Source of the DNA: JBMDXB01 sp048594975
GTDB taxonomy: Bacteria > Acidobacteriota > Vicinamibacteria > Vicinamibacterales > 2-12-FULL-66-21
Assembly: GCA_048594975.1 (NCBI GenBank)
Contig: JBMDXQ010000026.1
Span: 11,839-75,838 of the forward strand
Direction of reading: 5' to 3'
DNA length: 64,000 bases
The notes under the pieces were generated by a model, which saw only the letters and a list, made by a program, of their open reading frames with translations, was not told the DNA's origin and searched no databases. The position numbers and the translations under genes are program-made. Positions 8,438-18,469 of the stretch are shown here, in pieces; the stretch's first letter is position 1; every line of letters starts with the position of its first letter.

Positions 8438-9064
8438 ATGCACCCGGATCCACTGTTCGAAGCCCGCATCCGCGCACAGCGCTACTGGAACGTCGACGGC
8501 CTGAGCGAGATCGCCACCGGCCTGGTGGCGCTGTTCGTCGCGGCGTGCATCTACGGGACCGTGCAGACCGCCCGCGGATCGCTCGGCCGCGTGCTCGTCG
8601 TCCTCGCCTTCGCCCTCGGCCTGCCCGCGCTCATGCTCCTCTCCGGCCGGCTGCTCGTCGCCGTCCGCCGCCGCGTCACCTACCCGCGCACCGGCTACGT
8701 CGCCTACCAGCGCCACGATCGGCGCGTGTGGCTGGTCGGCGTCGCCCTGGTCGCCGCACTCGCGCTCCTCATCGCGCTGCTGATGGCGAGCGGGACCGAC
8801 TGGATCACCTCCCTGCTGGTGCTGTAGGGCGTGGTGCCGGGCGCGCTCACGCTGTACTTCGGACGACTGGTGCGGCTGATCCGCTTCCAGATGATTGGCG
8901 TCTGCTATGCGCTGTGGGGAATCGCAATCGCGCTGGCCCAGCCCGGGCTCACCCGGGGCATGATCGCGTTCTGGGCCGGGATCGGCGTGGTCTTCCTACT
9001 CTCGGGCGGCCTGACGTTCTGGCGCTACGTCCGGCTCCACCCGACGGCCGCGGAGGCGCGATGA
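8438..9064 (+). pseudogene. small membrane protein gene split by an in-frame TAG
   Basis: From the ATG at 8438 (SD GGAGGA just upstream) the frame encodes 129 residues with three or four hydrophobic segments and stops at TAG (8825-8827). Without leaving the frame it continues from 8828 for 78 more residues, again hydrophobic (for example FQMIGVCYALWGIAIALAQ), and ends at a TGA that overlaps the ATG of the regulator gene. Together this is one about 208-residue polytopic protein interrupted once. A GTG at 8831 could restart the second half. The cause could be a nonsense mutation, a sequencing error or readthrough. The family is not recognised; the gene is co-transcribed with the HTH gene. Confidence 0.7.
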
Positions 9065-9360
9065 AGCCAGCCTTACGACAGATCGCGGACGTCGATCGCG
9101 TGATCCACGAGCCCGCCCGGCTCCTGATCGTGTCGCTGCTCTACACGCTGAAGGAGGCGGACTTCGTCTTCCTGCAGCGCGAAAGCCAGCTGACACGGGG
9201 GAACCTGTCCTCTCACCTCGTGCGCCTCGAGGAGGCGGGATACGTGCGCATCGAGAAGACGTTTCGCGGGAAGGTGCCGCTCACGCTCTGCAGCCTGACC
9301 CGCGCCGGGCGCGCCGCCTTCGAGGGCTACCGCCTGGCGTTCCGGCGCGCCCTCGGGTAG
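9061..9360 (+). CDS. winged-helix DNA-binding regulator
   Basis: A 99-residue single-domain regulator of the HTH_34/ArsR-MarR-like winged-helix group. It starts with VIHEPARLLIVSLLYTLKEADFVFLQ, has the recognition segment LTRGNLSSHLVRLEEAGYV and the wing IEKTFRGKVPLTLCSLT, and ends in GRAAFEGYRLAF. It has no sensor domain or Cys metal site. Its ATG overlaps the stop of the upstream membrane protein gene (ATGA), which indicates coupled expression. Members of this group often sit with small membrane proteins or permeases and repress their own operon; the CAGACTTGT direct repeat at the operon promoter is a candidate binding site. Confidence 0.88.
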   Translation: MKPALRQIADVDRVIHEPARLLIVSLLYTLKEADFVFLQRESQLTRGNLSSHLVRLEEAGYVRIEKTFRGKVPLTLCSLTRAGRAAFEGYRLAFRRALG

Positions 9361-9760
9361 GGTCCTATTGATATTCGATGCCCGCATGGTCGCGTTCACG
9401 GCGGCACTGACGCTGCTGGCGGCCGTCCTGTCCGCCTCGTGCCGGCCAGGCAGGCCACGAAAGCAGGCATGGTGACGGCGCTCGACGCCGACGTTCAGGG
9501 ACCGCGGCACTCCCACGTGCTGCTGATGGTCCTGGGCCAGGGGATGGCGCTGGTGGTGATCGGATCGATGATCGGCCTGCTCCTCGCCGCCGCGTCGACT
9601 CGGGTGCCGGCGTCGGCTGCTCGTCGGCGTGCCGCCGCTCGCCCCGCTCGCGTTCGGCGCAGCTGCAGTGATGTTGTCGGTGGTCGGCCTTGCGGCGTGT
9701 TACCTGCCGGCGCAGCGCGCCACGCGGATCAGCGCCGTCGCCGCGCTGCGCCGCGAGTGA
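9361..9760 (+). pseudogene. frameshifted C-terminal remnant of an ADOP permease
   Basis: No single frame spans this stretch, but three frames in succession give recognisable pieces of the MacB/FtsX-like permease family. They are DARMVAFTAALTLLAAVLSA, then VLLMVLGQGMALVVIGSMIGL, then RLLVGVPPLAPLAFGAAAVM running to CYLPAQRATRISAVAALRRE with a stop at 9758-9760. The order matches the second half of the family. At least two frameshifts and several deletions separate the pieces. This is a second ADOP copy, independent of the one at 7813-8319. Confidence 0.7.
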
Positions 9761-9781
9761 ATCCCCGGCGGCTCACGCGTC

Positions 9782-9970
9782 TCATTCGGAACCGTCGTCA
9801 CGGAGGACGGTCACCGATCGCCGGCCCTCGTCCCAGGAAATGCGTACGAGCCACGGGTTGCAGCAGACCTCGCAATCCTGTACGAAGCTGCCCAGCACGT
9901 CGGCTTCGACCAGGAGGTCGACCGACTCCCCGCAGAACGGGCACGTCACGTGGACAGGCTCATCGTTCAT
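9782..9970 (-). CDS. CPXCG-motif cysteine-rich small protein
   Basis: A 62-residue protein with an N-terminal CPFCG and a central CEVCC motif, four Cys placed to bind one zinc ion in a rubredoxin-like knuckle. Length and layout match the CPXCG family of small cytoplasmic proteins of unknown function. It also carries the family's acidic, Trp-containing middle (NPWLVRISWDEG). It starts at ATG 9970 and stands alone between the ADOP remnant and a rightward secreted protein gene. No activity can be assigned. Confidence 0.85.
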   Translation of the reverse strand: MNDEPVHVTCPFCGESVDLLVEADVLGSFVQDCEVCCNPWLVRISWDEGRRSVTVLRDDGSE

Positions 9971-10113
9971 GTTCAGCTTAATATGCCCGGCCGGCCATGA
10001 CGGTTTTGCACACGCCGGGCAGGATTGTAATCCCGACGGAGGGTGGTGGCGCCGACGACGTGGCCGTTCGATGCCTTCGCGTCGGTCCGATGTTTGCGGT
10101 ACCGAACCCGGCC

Positions 10114-10680
10114 ATGTCTCGCCGGTTCGCCCTCGTGCTCGCCGTCGCCGCGTTCCTGCTGGCGCCGGCGGTCGGCCGGATGGGCCTTGAGGTGCTCGAC
10201 GAGCCCGCCGCGGCTCCTGTCTCCAGGGCTGCGATTCAGCGCCCGCGCACGGTCCTCAAGACCCGGAAGGCGGCCGCGCGCGAGACCGACTACCAGATGC
10301 CCGCCGGATCTGTGATCGCGGTGACGCTGCGGACCACCGTCGGCTCCGCGACCGCCGCGGTTGGCGACCAGGTGGACGCCACGCTCGCCGACGCCGTCTC
10401 TCGCGAAGGGATCGTCCTCATCCCCGCCGGCTCGCTGCTGCACGGCAGCGTCGTCGACGTGCTGCCGGCATCCGAACGCGAGTTGCGAGGCCGGGTGGCG
10501 GTCGCGTTCCACGTGATCGAGCACGCCCTCACGCACAGCCGCGCCGCGATCAGGACGAAGACGATTGCCATTGACGCGCCGGTGCCCGAGGACAAGCAGC
10601 CCAGCGACGTGCGGCTGGCCGCCGGCCAGGCCCTGAACCTGATCCTCACCGAGCCGCTGCTCGTCCGCATCCCGAAGTAA
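10114..10680 (+). CDS. secreted protein, TrbI/VirB10-like beta domain
   Basis: Predicted exported protein of about 188 residues. The ATG at 10114 gives a clean signal peptide (MSRRFALVLAVAAFLLAPAVG); the frame is open to an earlier ATG at 10090. The mature part is a beta-rich domain with the phrases YQMPAGSVIAVTLRTTV, SATAAVGDQVDATLAD and VLIPAGSLLHGSVVDVLPA. These resemble the C-terminal barrel of TrbI/VirB10 and many acidobacterial secreted proteins. No secretion-system genes are nearby, so it is probably a stand-alone envelope protein. It is convergent with the hemerythrin gene, 21 bp between their ends. Confidence 0.7.
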   Translation: MSRRFALVLAVAAFLLAPAVGRMGLEVLDEPAAAPVSRAAIQRPRTVLKTRKAAARETDYQMPAGSVIAVTLRTTVGSATAAVGDQVDATLADAVSREGIVLIPAGSLLHGSVVDVLPASERELRGRVAVAFHVIEHALTHSRAAIRTKTIAIDAPVPEDKQPSDVRLAAGQALNLILTEPLLVRIPK

Positions 10681-10701
10681 GACCACGCGGACCGGCGCAG
10701 C

Positions 10702-11244
10702 CTACTTCGCCTGCTGACGTGCGCGGATCACGTCCGCGACGAGAACCGCAGCCGGATACAGGACCTCCTCCTCCGTCTGCGCGTGAAGCGTCAGTTCCGC
10801 GGCGAACGTCTCCTGTTCCCGCGCGCCGGCGGCAGCCGCCGTCTTCTGCAGCGCGCCGACCGCTGCGCGGATGCGTTTGTGCTCCTCCAGCATCCGCGGC
10901 ATCTCCTTCTTGAGGGCGTCGGCCATCGCCAGCGTCTCTGAGAGTTCCGCGTCGGGCACCGCGGCGCCGGCCGCCAGCCGTGCGAGCAGGCCGAGCGGCG
11001 GCAGCGCGATCTGCTCCTCGCGCTCGAAGTGCGGGTGCAGGACCTGCGCGAGCGCTCTGGCGGCCGCGCCGACGTCGCCCGGTGCCCTGGTCGCGGCGAC
11101 GAGCGCCTGGTGGATGGCTTCATGGTCGGCGCGCACGGATGCAGGGATGGCCGGCGCAGCGGCGCTCGACGGGATCGGTGCCGGAGCTGGCGGCGCGCTC
11201 GCCAGGGCGGCGGTCACGATTGCGACAGGCAGTGCAGATCTCAT
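10702..11244 (-). CDS. hemerythrin-domain protein, exported
   Basis: About 180 residues: an N-terminal signal peptide (MRSALPVAIVTAALAS) followed by a four-helix hemerythrin HHE domain. Diiron ligands are likely among DHEAIH, HPHFEREEQ, LEEHKRIR and HAQTEEEVLYP, which supply His and Glu in the expected order. It is predicted to bind O2 or NO, or to sense or scavenge in the periplasm. The start at 11244 is chosen because AGGAG (plus-strand ctcct at 11252-11256) lies upstream and the signal peptide begins here; an in-frame ATG at 11319 would give an unusual basic extension. Confidence 0.82.
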   Translation of the reverse strand: MRSALPVAIVTAALASAPPAPAPIPSSAAAPAIPASVRADHEAIHQALVAATRAPGDVGAAARALAQVLHPHFEREEQIALPPLGLLARLAAGAAVPDAELSETLAMADALKKEMPRMLEEHKRIRAAVGALQKTAAAAGAREQETFAAELTLHAQTEEEVLYPAAVLVADVIRARQQAK

Positions 11245-11411
11245 GTCAACGCTCCTTGAAGGGTGACGGTCGGCCGTCGCGACGCCCGCCACGGACCCTG
11301 GGCGGCCCGCCGGCGTCACGCGAGGCCGAGGGCGTTCTGGGCTCCAGCGGCAGCCGGGAGGCAGACGCCACGTACTCGGATAGTATGGGCAGTCCCCGCG
11401 AGGCCGTCACC

Positions 11412-12320
11412 ATGATGATTTGCGACGTCCACTGCCATTTCTTCTCGTCACGCTTCCTCGAAATCCTCGTCGCCAGCGATCGAACGAGCCTGCCCGCGGC
11501 CGAGCACGCCAACGTGATCGCGGGGCTGCTTGGCTGGGAGCCGCCCGGCGCGCCCGAGCAGCTCGCGGACCGCTGGGTGCGAGAGCTCGATCTGCACGGG
11601 GTCTCGCGCGCCGCGCTGATCGCGAGCATCCCCGGCGACGAAGATTCGGTTGCGGTTGCGATCGCGAAGCACCCGGCGCGGTTCGTCGGCTTCTTCATGT
11701 TCGACCCGACCGCGCCGGGCTCGCAGGCGCGGCTGGCGCGCGCGCTGGGCGACGCGAAGCTGCGCGGCGTGGCGCTGTTTCCCGCGATGCACAAGTACCG
11801 GCTCGACGACGACCGCGTGGACGCAGTGTTCAGGGCGGCGCACGACCATCGCGCCGCCGTGTTCGTGCACTGCGGCGTGCTGACGGTCGGCGTCCGAAAG
11901 AAACTCGGGCTGGCGTCGCCCTTCGATCTCCGCCTGGGCGATCCGCTGTCGTTGTCCGTGGTGGCCTCGCGCTACCCGCGCGTGCCGGTGATCATTCCGC
12001 ACTTCGGGGCGGGGTTCTTTCGCGAGGCGCTCATGGCGGTCGACCAGTGCCCGAACGTGCACCTGGACACGTCGAGCTCGAACGGCTGGATGAAGTACTA
12101 CCCCGGACTCACCCTGGACGTCGTGTTCCGCCAGGCCTTCCAGGTCGCCGGGGCCGACCGGCTGCTGTTCGGAACCGACTCGTCGTTTTTTCCGCGCGGC
12201 TGGCAGCGGCCCATCCACGAGGTTCAGATGCGGGCGCTTGAACAGGCGGGCATCGACGAGGCGTCGCGGGGGAAGATCCTCGCCGAAAACTTCGATCGGT
12301 TGTTCCCGGTTGAATCGTAG
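11412..12320 (+). CDS. amidohydrolase family protein (TIM-barrel, PF04909 type)
   Basis: Metal-dependent hydrolase or decarboxylase of the amidohydrolase-2 family, about 302 residues, cytoplasmic. Metal-site residues are visible at DVHCHF (H7, H9), FVHCGV (H153), PHFGAG (H197) and FGTDSSF (D256), all in family order. Relatives include aminocarboxymuconate-semialdehyde and gamma-resorcylate decarboxylases, but the substrate here is unknown. The ATG-ATG pair at 11412/11415 opens the conserved part; an in-frame ATG at 11385 would add nine residues. It appears to be a single-gene unit. Confidence 0.88.
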   Translation: MMICDVHCHFFSSRFLEILVASDRTSLPAAEHANVIAGLLGWEPPGAPEQLADRWVRELDLHGVSRAALIASIPGDEDSVAVAIAKHPARFVGFFMFDPTAPGSQARLARALGDAKLRGVALFPAMHKYRLDDDRVDAVFRAAHDHRAAVFVHCGVLTVGVRKKLGLASPFDLRLGDPLSLSVVASRYPRVPVIIPHFGAGFFREALMAVDQCPNVHLDTSSSNGWMKYYPGLTLDVVFRQAFQVAGADRLLFGTDSSFFPRGWQRPIHEVQMRALEQAGIDEASRGKILAENFDRLFPVES

Positions 12321-12439
12321 ATTCGGGCCATGGACCCCTGTTTCCGGGCAGCATCAGCCATTAGCTGCTATCATCCGTCCGCAACAGCCGGGGTTCTCCC
12401 CCCCGCCAGGGCGTCGTTTACCTGTTAGCGCTGCGACTC

Positions 12440-14797
<2,358 letters not shown>

Positions 14798-14816
14798 TAC
14801 GTTTTGGGCAGTGCGC

Positions 14817-14822
14817 AAGGAG
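14817..14822 (+). promoter_or_regulatory. ribosome binding site deciding a GTG start
   Basis: AAGGAG lies seven bases before GTG 14830, against 13 bases before ATG 14836. The GTG is therefore preferred as the start of the barrel protein. Confidence 0.6.
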
Positions 14823-14829
14823 AGTGCCG

Positions 14830-16158
14830 GTGCGAATGTTGAAGTGTGCAGCCGTTTGTGTCATCGCCATTCTCGTTCTGGCCGTTCCCGCCCGCGCGCA
14901 GGATCGGCCGGCGTCGCTGGCGACGCTCTTCGAGGACATCTTCGGCCCGAGCGGGCTCGTCGTCAGCAGCGACGATGTGCTGCTCGACGGCACCAACCAC
15001 GCGGCGCACTTCAACAGCGCGTTTCAGTCCGACTTCCGCCTGGTCAACATCGCCCTCACCAGCCAGCTGGCGGCGGTCCCGCTGCCGTCGCCCGCGTCGG
15101 GATTCACGTACCGGTTCGACCCGTCGACCGGCACGTTCGTGCGCTCGACGAGCAGCTACGGACCGATCCTCACCGAACGCGGCGAGACGATCGGGCGCGG
15201 GCGCGTGGCGTTCGGCTTCAGCTACCAGTTCTTTTCGTTCGATCACCTCGACGGCCTCAGCCTGTCGGCGGTGCCCGCGGTGTTCACGCACGATGATTAC
15301 CAGACCGGCGGCGGTCGAGCCGACGTCGTGTTCACCGAGAACACGATCCGCTCGGACGTGGGCCAGTACAACGGCGCGCTGACCTACGGCGTCACCGACC
15401 GGTTCGACCTGGCGCTGGCGGTGCCGATCATCTCCACACGCCTGTCGCTGCTCTCGAACGCGCGCATCCACCGCGTCGGGACGGGCGTGAACACGACCGT
15501 CCACTATTTCCGCAGCGACGCCGGCATCGACGGCCGCGGCGACACGCACCAGTTCTACGCGGAAGGAACCGCATCGGGGGTCGGCGACATCGTGCTGCGG
15601 GGCAAGGCCACGGTGCTCAGGGAGAGCAGCCGGGCGCTGGCCGTCGGGCTGGACGCCAGGCTTCCGACCGGGGACGAGCAGAACCTGCTCGGCGCCGGCG
15701 CGGTCGGCCTGCGCGGCTTCGGCGCCTTCTCGACCTCAATCGGACGCTTCGCGCCGCACGTCAACGTCGCCTACCAGTGGAACGGCAAGAGCAAGCTCGC
15801 CGGCGACGTGCGGAGCAGCCACAAGGAGGACCTGCCGGACCATTTCCTCTGGGCCCTCGGCACCGATTTCGGCATCAACCCGCGCCTCAGCATCGTCCTC
15901 GACCTGCTCGGCCGCCGGGTCATCGATTCGCCGCAGATGCTCGTCTACACCTTCGTCGTCGACGGACCGTCGGGATCGGTGGCCCTGCCCGATATCCGGT
16001 TCGAGCACGCGTCCTACTGGGTCAACAACGGCGCAATCGGCTTCAAGGCAAACGTGGCGCCGCGGCTGCTCGTCAATTTCAACCTGCGGTTCCAGATCAG
16101 CGGCAATGGTCTCTCGGACCGGGTCGCGCCGCTCATCGGGATGGAGTGGGGCTTCTGA
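14830..16158 (+). CDS. outer-membrane beta-barrel protein (MetA-pathway/transporter type)
   Basis: About 442 residues with an N-terminal signal peptide ending near ARAQD and alternating hydrophobic/polar beta strands to the C terminus, which ends in Phe (GMEWGF) as is usual for Gram-negative barrels recognised by BamA. Segments such as YGVTDRFDLALAVPIIS, GVGDIVLRGKATVL and GLDARLPTGDEQNLLG are typical of the 'transporter / phenol degradation meta-pathway' barrel group. It directly follows the receptor-like kinase and may be its operon partner. Cargo is unknown. It is convergent with the aldo/keto reductase gene. Confidence 0.75.
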   Translation: MRMLKCAAVCVIAILVLAVPARAQDRPASLATLFEDIFGPSGLVVSSDDVLLDGTNHAAHFNSAFQSDFRLVNIALTSQLAAVPLPSPASGFTYRFDPSTGTFVRSTSSYGPILTERGETIGRGRVAFGFSYQFFSFDHLDGLSLSAVPAVFTHDDYQTGGGRADVVFTENTIRSDVGQYNGALTYGVTDRFDLALAVPIISTRLSLLSNARIHRVGTGVNTTVHYFRSDAGIDGRGDTHQFYAEGTASGVGDIVLRGKATVLRESSRALAVGLDARLPTGDEQNLLGAGAVGLRGFGAFSTSIGRFAPHVNVAYQWNGKSKLAGDVRSSHKEDLPDHFLWALGTDFGINPRLSIVLDLLGRRVIDSPQMLVYTFVVDGPSGSVALPDIRFEHASYWVNNGAIGFKANVAPRLLVNFNLRFQISGNGLSDRVAPLIGMEWGF

Positions 16159-16165
16159 GCGCCCG

Positions 16166-17161
16166 CTACCGGTTCACCGCCCGCATGCCGCCCTCCGTGT
16201 AGCGCGTCCCGGCGACAACGGCGCCCAGTTCGTCGAGCGCCGCCGTCTCCTCGGCCGACAGCTGAACGTGGAGAGCCGCGGCGTTCTCCTCGACGCGCTC
16301 GGCGCGCGTCGACCCGGGAATGGGAACGATCTCCAGGCCGCGCGCCAGCACCCACGCGAGCGCCAGCTGCGCGGGCGTGCATCCTTTCGCGCCCGCCAGC
16401 GCCTCGACACGTTCGACCAGCCGCAGGTTGTTGCGGAAGTTCTCTCCCTGGAATCGCGGGTTGCCGCGGCGCCAGTCGCCGTCCGGCAGATCGTCGAACG
16501 TGCGGAAGCGCCCGGTGAGGAACCCGCGGCCGAGCGGGCTGTAGGCGACGAACGCGATCCCCAGCTTCCGGCACGCGGGCAGTACCTCGGCCTCCGGGTC
16601 CCGGGTCCAGAGCGAGTACTCCGTCTGCAGCGCGGCGATGGGATGGACGGCGTGCGCGCGCCGCAGCGTCCCGGCCGCCGCCTCCGACAGCCCGAGATAC
16701 CGCACCTTGCCCGCCCTGACGAGCTCCGCCATCGCGCCGACGGTCTCCTCGATCGGCGTGTCCGGATCGACGCGGTGCTGGTAGTACACGTCGATGACGT
16801 CGACGCCGAGTCGCTGCAGCGACGCGTCGCAGGCCTGCCGCACGTATTCCGGGCGGCCGCTGATCCCCTGCCACGCGCCGTCGGCGGTGCGCACGTTGCC
16901 GAACTTGGTGGCGAGGACGACCTCGTCCCGCCGTGAGCGGATCGCGCGTCCGACCAGCCGCTCGTTGGTGAACGGCCCGTAGACGTCGGCGGTGTCGAGG
17001 AAATTGATGCCGAGATCGAGCGCCCGATGGATCGTCGCCAGGGACCGCTCGTCGTCGGCCGGTCCGTAGAATTCCGACATCCCCATGCAGCCGAGCCCGA
17101 TCGCCGACACCATGGGGCCGCCCGCGCCGAGCCGGCGCATCGGTAGAGTTCCCGTAGGCAT
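16166..17161 (-). CDS. aldo/keto reductase
   Basis: NADPH-dependent oxidoreductase of the AKR superfamily, about 331 residues. The catalytic tetrad is complete: D56 (NFLDTAD), Y61 (DVYGPF), K86 (ATKFGN) and H129 (YYQHRVD). Cofactor residues appear in IPGSTRAERVEEN near the C terminus. It resembles the AKR13/YakC-like group (MRRLG start, CMGMSEFYG). The ATG at 17161 has AGGAGG four bases upstream (plus-strand 17166-17171), so it is chosen over an in-frame ATG at 17182. The physiological aldehyde or ketone is unknown. Confidence 0.92.
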   Translation of the reverse strand: MPTGTLPMRRLGAGGPMVSAIGLGCMGMSEFYGPADDERSLATIHRALDLGINFLDTADVYGPFTNERLVGRAIRSRRDEVVLATKFGNVRTADGAWQGISGRPEYVRQACDASLQRLGVDVIDVYYQHRVDPDTPIEETVGAMAELVRAGKVRYLGLSEAAAGTLRRAHAVHPIAALQTEYSLWTRDPEAEVLPACRKLGIAFVAYSPLGRGFLTGRFRTFDDLPDGDWRRGNPRFQGENFRNNLRLVERVEALAGAKGCTPAQLALAWVLARGLEIVPIPGSTRAERVEENAAALHVQLSAEETAALDELGAVVAGTRYTEGGMRAVNR

Positions 17162-17263
17162 AAGTCCTCCTGTACCGAGCATGTGCCGGCAGACATCCGT
17201 GATGCCAGCGAAAAGACCAGCGGGGGCGTGTGAACAAGACGTTCGGACGCGGCGTAAAGCGGC

Positions 17264-18460
17264 TCAGAACGCCGCGACGATCCCGACGCTCAGGCGCGTC
17301 GCGCCGTGCTCGAAGTCGCGCCCCACCTCGGCGACGCCGCGGATGTTGCGCGCGATGAGGTGCCCGAGCGTGGCGGAGAGCGTGTCGCGCTCGGTCAGCG
17401 GATCGTCGGAGGCGACGCGATTGTACAAGCCGGCGATGGACAGCGTCCCGTCGGCTCCGCGCGGCAGGAAGATGAGCTCGAGGAAGCCGCCCCGCGTCTT
17501 CCAGTCGGGGCCGGGCGCGGCGACGAAGAACGGGTTATCGTCGCGCCGTTCGAGGTACTGCGCATTGAGCTGGACGCGCTCGGAGACGTTCACGACGAGA
17601 TCGGGGCCGAGGTACCACGTACGGTTCTTCACGTCGCCGGCGCTGCTGCGGCCGAAGTACGAGAAGCCGCCCACCCGTACGGGGCCGAACGTGCGCGACA
17701 GCCGCACGCTCACGTTCTTCAGGCCGTCGTCGTCGAACCCGGCGTCCTCGTCGGCCGCATGGATGCCGTTGCCGTTCACCAGCTGGAACACCGAGTCGAT
17801 CGCGCCGGGCAGCGTCGCCGACGCGACGAGGCCGCGGTCGTAGGTCAGGCTGACGGGCGAGTCGCCGACGCGCGTCCGGAAGATCTCGTAGTCGAACCGC
17901 TCGAGCCGCAGCTCGCGCTTGAACAACGGGTCGCAGAGCTGGAACTGTCCCACCACCAGGTTGAACGGGAGCTTGAACAGCGAGTTGAACTGCAGATAGG
18001 CGTCCTCCAGTCCGGCCACCTCGCCCCGCTCGATGATGAAGTACAGGTAGTAGGAGACGCTCTCGCTGATCGGCGCCCCCGACAGGACCTTGAACGCCCA
18101 CGGCCACTCGACGTCGGACTCCGCCCGCGCATCCTCCTTGAACGATCCGTAGCCGTCGAGCCGGACGGCGAGGGGCACTTCGCGCAGCAGCCTGAGCGTG
18201 GGATCTCCCGTGTCGTAGGTGGCGCGCGGGGGCTCCTGGCTCGGATCCTCGAGGCGGAAACCGCGCGCCGCGAACGCCTCGCCGAACGGCTTCAGCCGCG
18301 GCACCGGCGCATGGCAGGTGGAGCAGGAGAACTGGTAGCGGCGCGCGAACGCCGGGATGGCTTCCGCAGGGCGAGCGGCCGCTGTCCAGGCTGCCGCGAC
18401 CAGCAGCGCGCACCAGCACCGGCGGGCAATCCTGGGGCGGGCGGCATGCGGAGCGATCAT
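17264..18460 (-). CDS. outer-membrane porin-like barrel with N-terminal heme c site
   Basis: 398 residues: a signal peptide (about 1-34), one c-type heme motif CSTCH (residues 46-50) in FARRYQFSCSTCHAPVPRL, then a long beta-rich region ending in VGIVAAF, as in outer-membrane barrels. The heme lies immediately before the barrel, in the GEAFAARGF-type segment typical of 'cytochrome c family' porins in metal-reducing and other electron-transfer bacteria. It lies nine bases downstream of the pentaheme cytochrome gene on the same strand, and the pair is surely one operon. A role in moving electrons to or through the outer membrane is plausible but not shown. Confidence 0.8.
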   Translation of the reverse strand: MIAPHAARPRIARRCWCALLVAAAWTAAARPAEAIPAFARRYQFSCSTCHAPVPRLKPFGEAFAARGFRLEDPSQEPPRATYDTGDPTLRLLREVPLAVRLDGYGSFKEDARAESDVEWPWAFKVLSGAPISESVSYYLYFIIERGEVAGLEDAYLQFNSLFKLPFNLVVGQFQLCDPLFKRELRLERFDYEIFRTRVGDSPVSLTYDRGLVASATLPGAIDSVFQLVNGNGIHAADEDAGFDDDGLKNVSVRLSRTFGPVRVGGFSYFGRSSAGDVKNRTWYLGPDLVVNVSERVQLNAQYLERRDDNPFFVAAPGPDWKTRGGFLELIFLPRGADGTLSIAGLYNRVASDDPLTERDTLSATLGHLIARNIRGVAEVGRDFEHGATRLSVGIVAAF

Positions 18461-18469
18461 CGCGCGACC

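Noticed and set aside
10980..11411. Upstream extension of the amidohydrolase frame
   Set aside because: It runs through the opposite-strand hemerythrin and is Arg-rich; the conserved protein starts at the DVHCHF strand near 11412.
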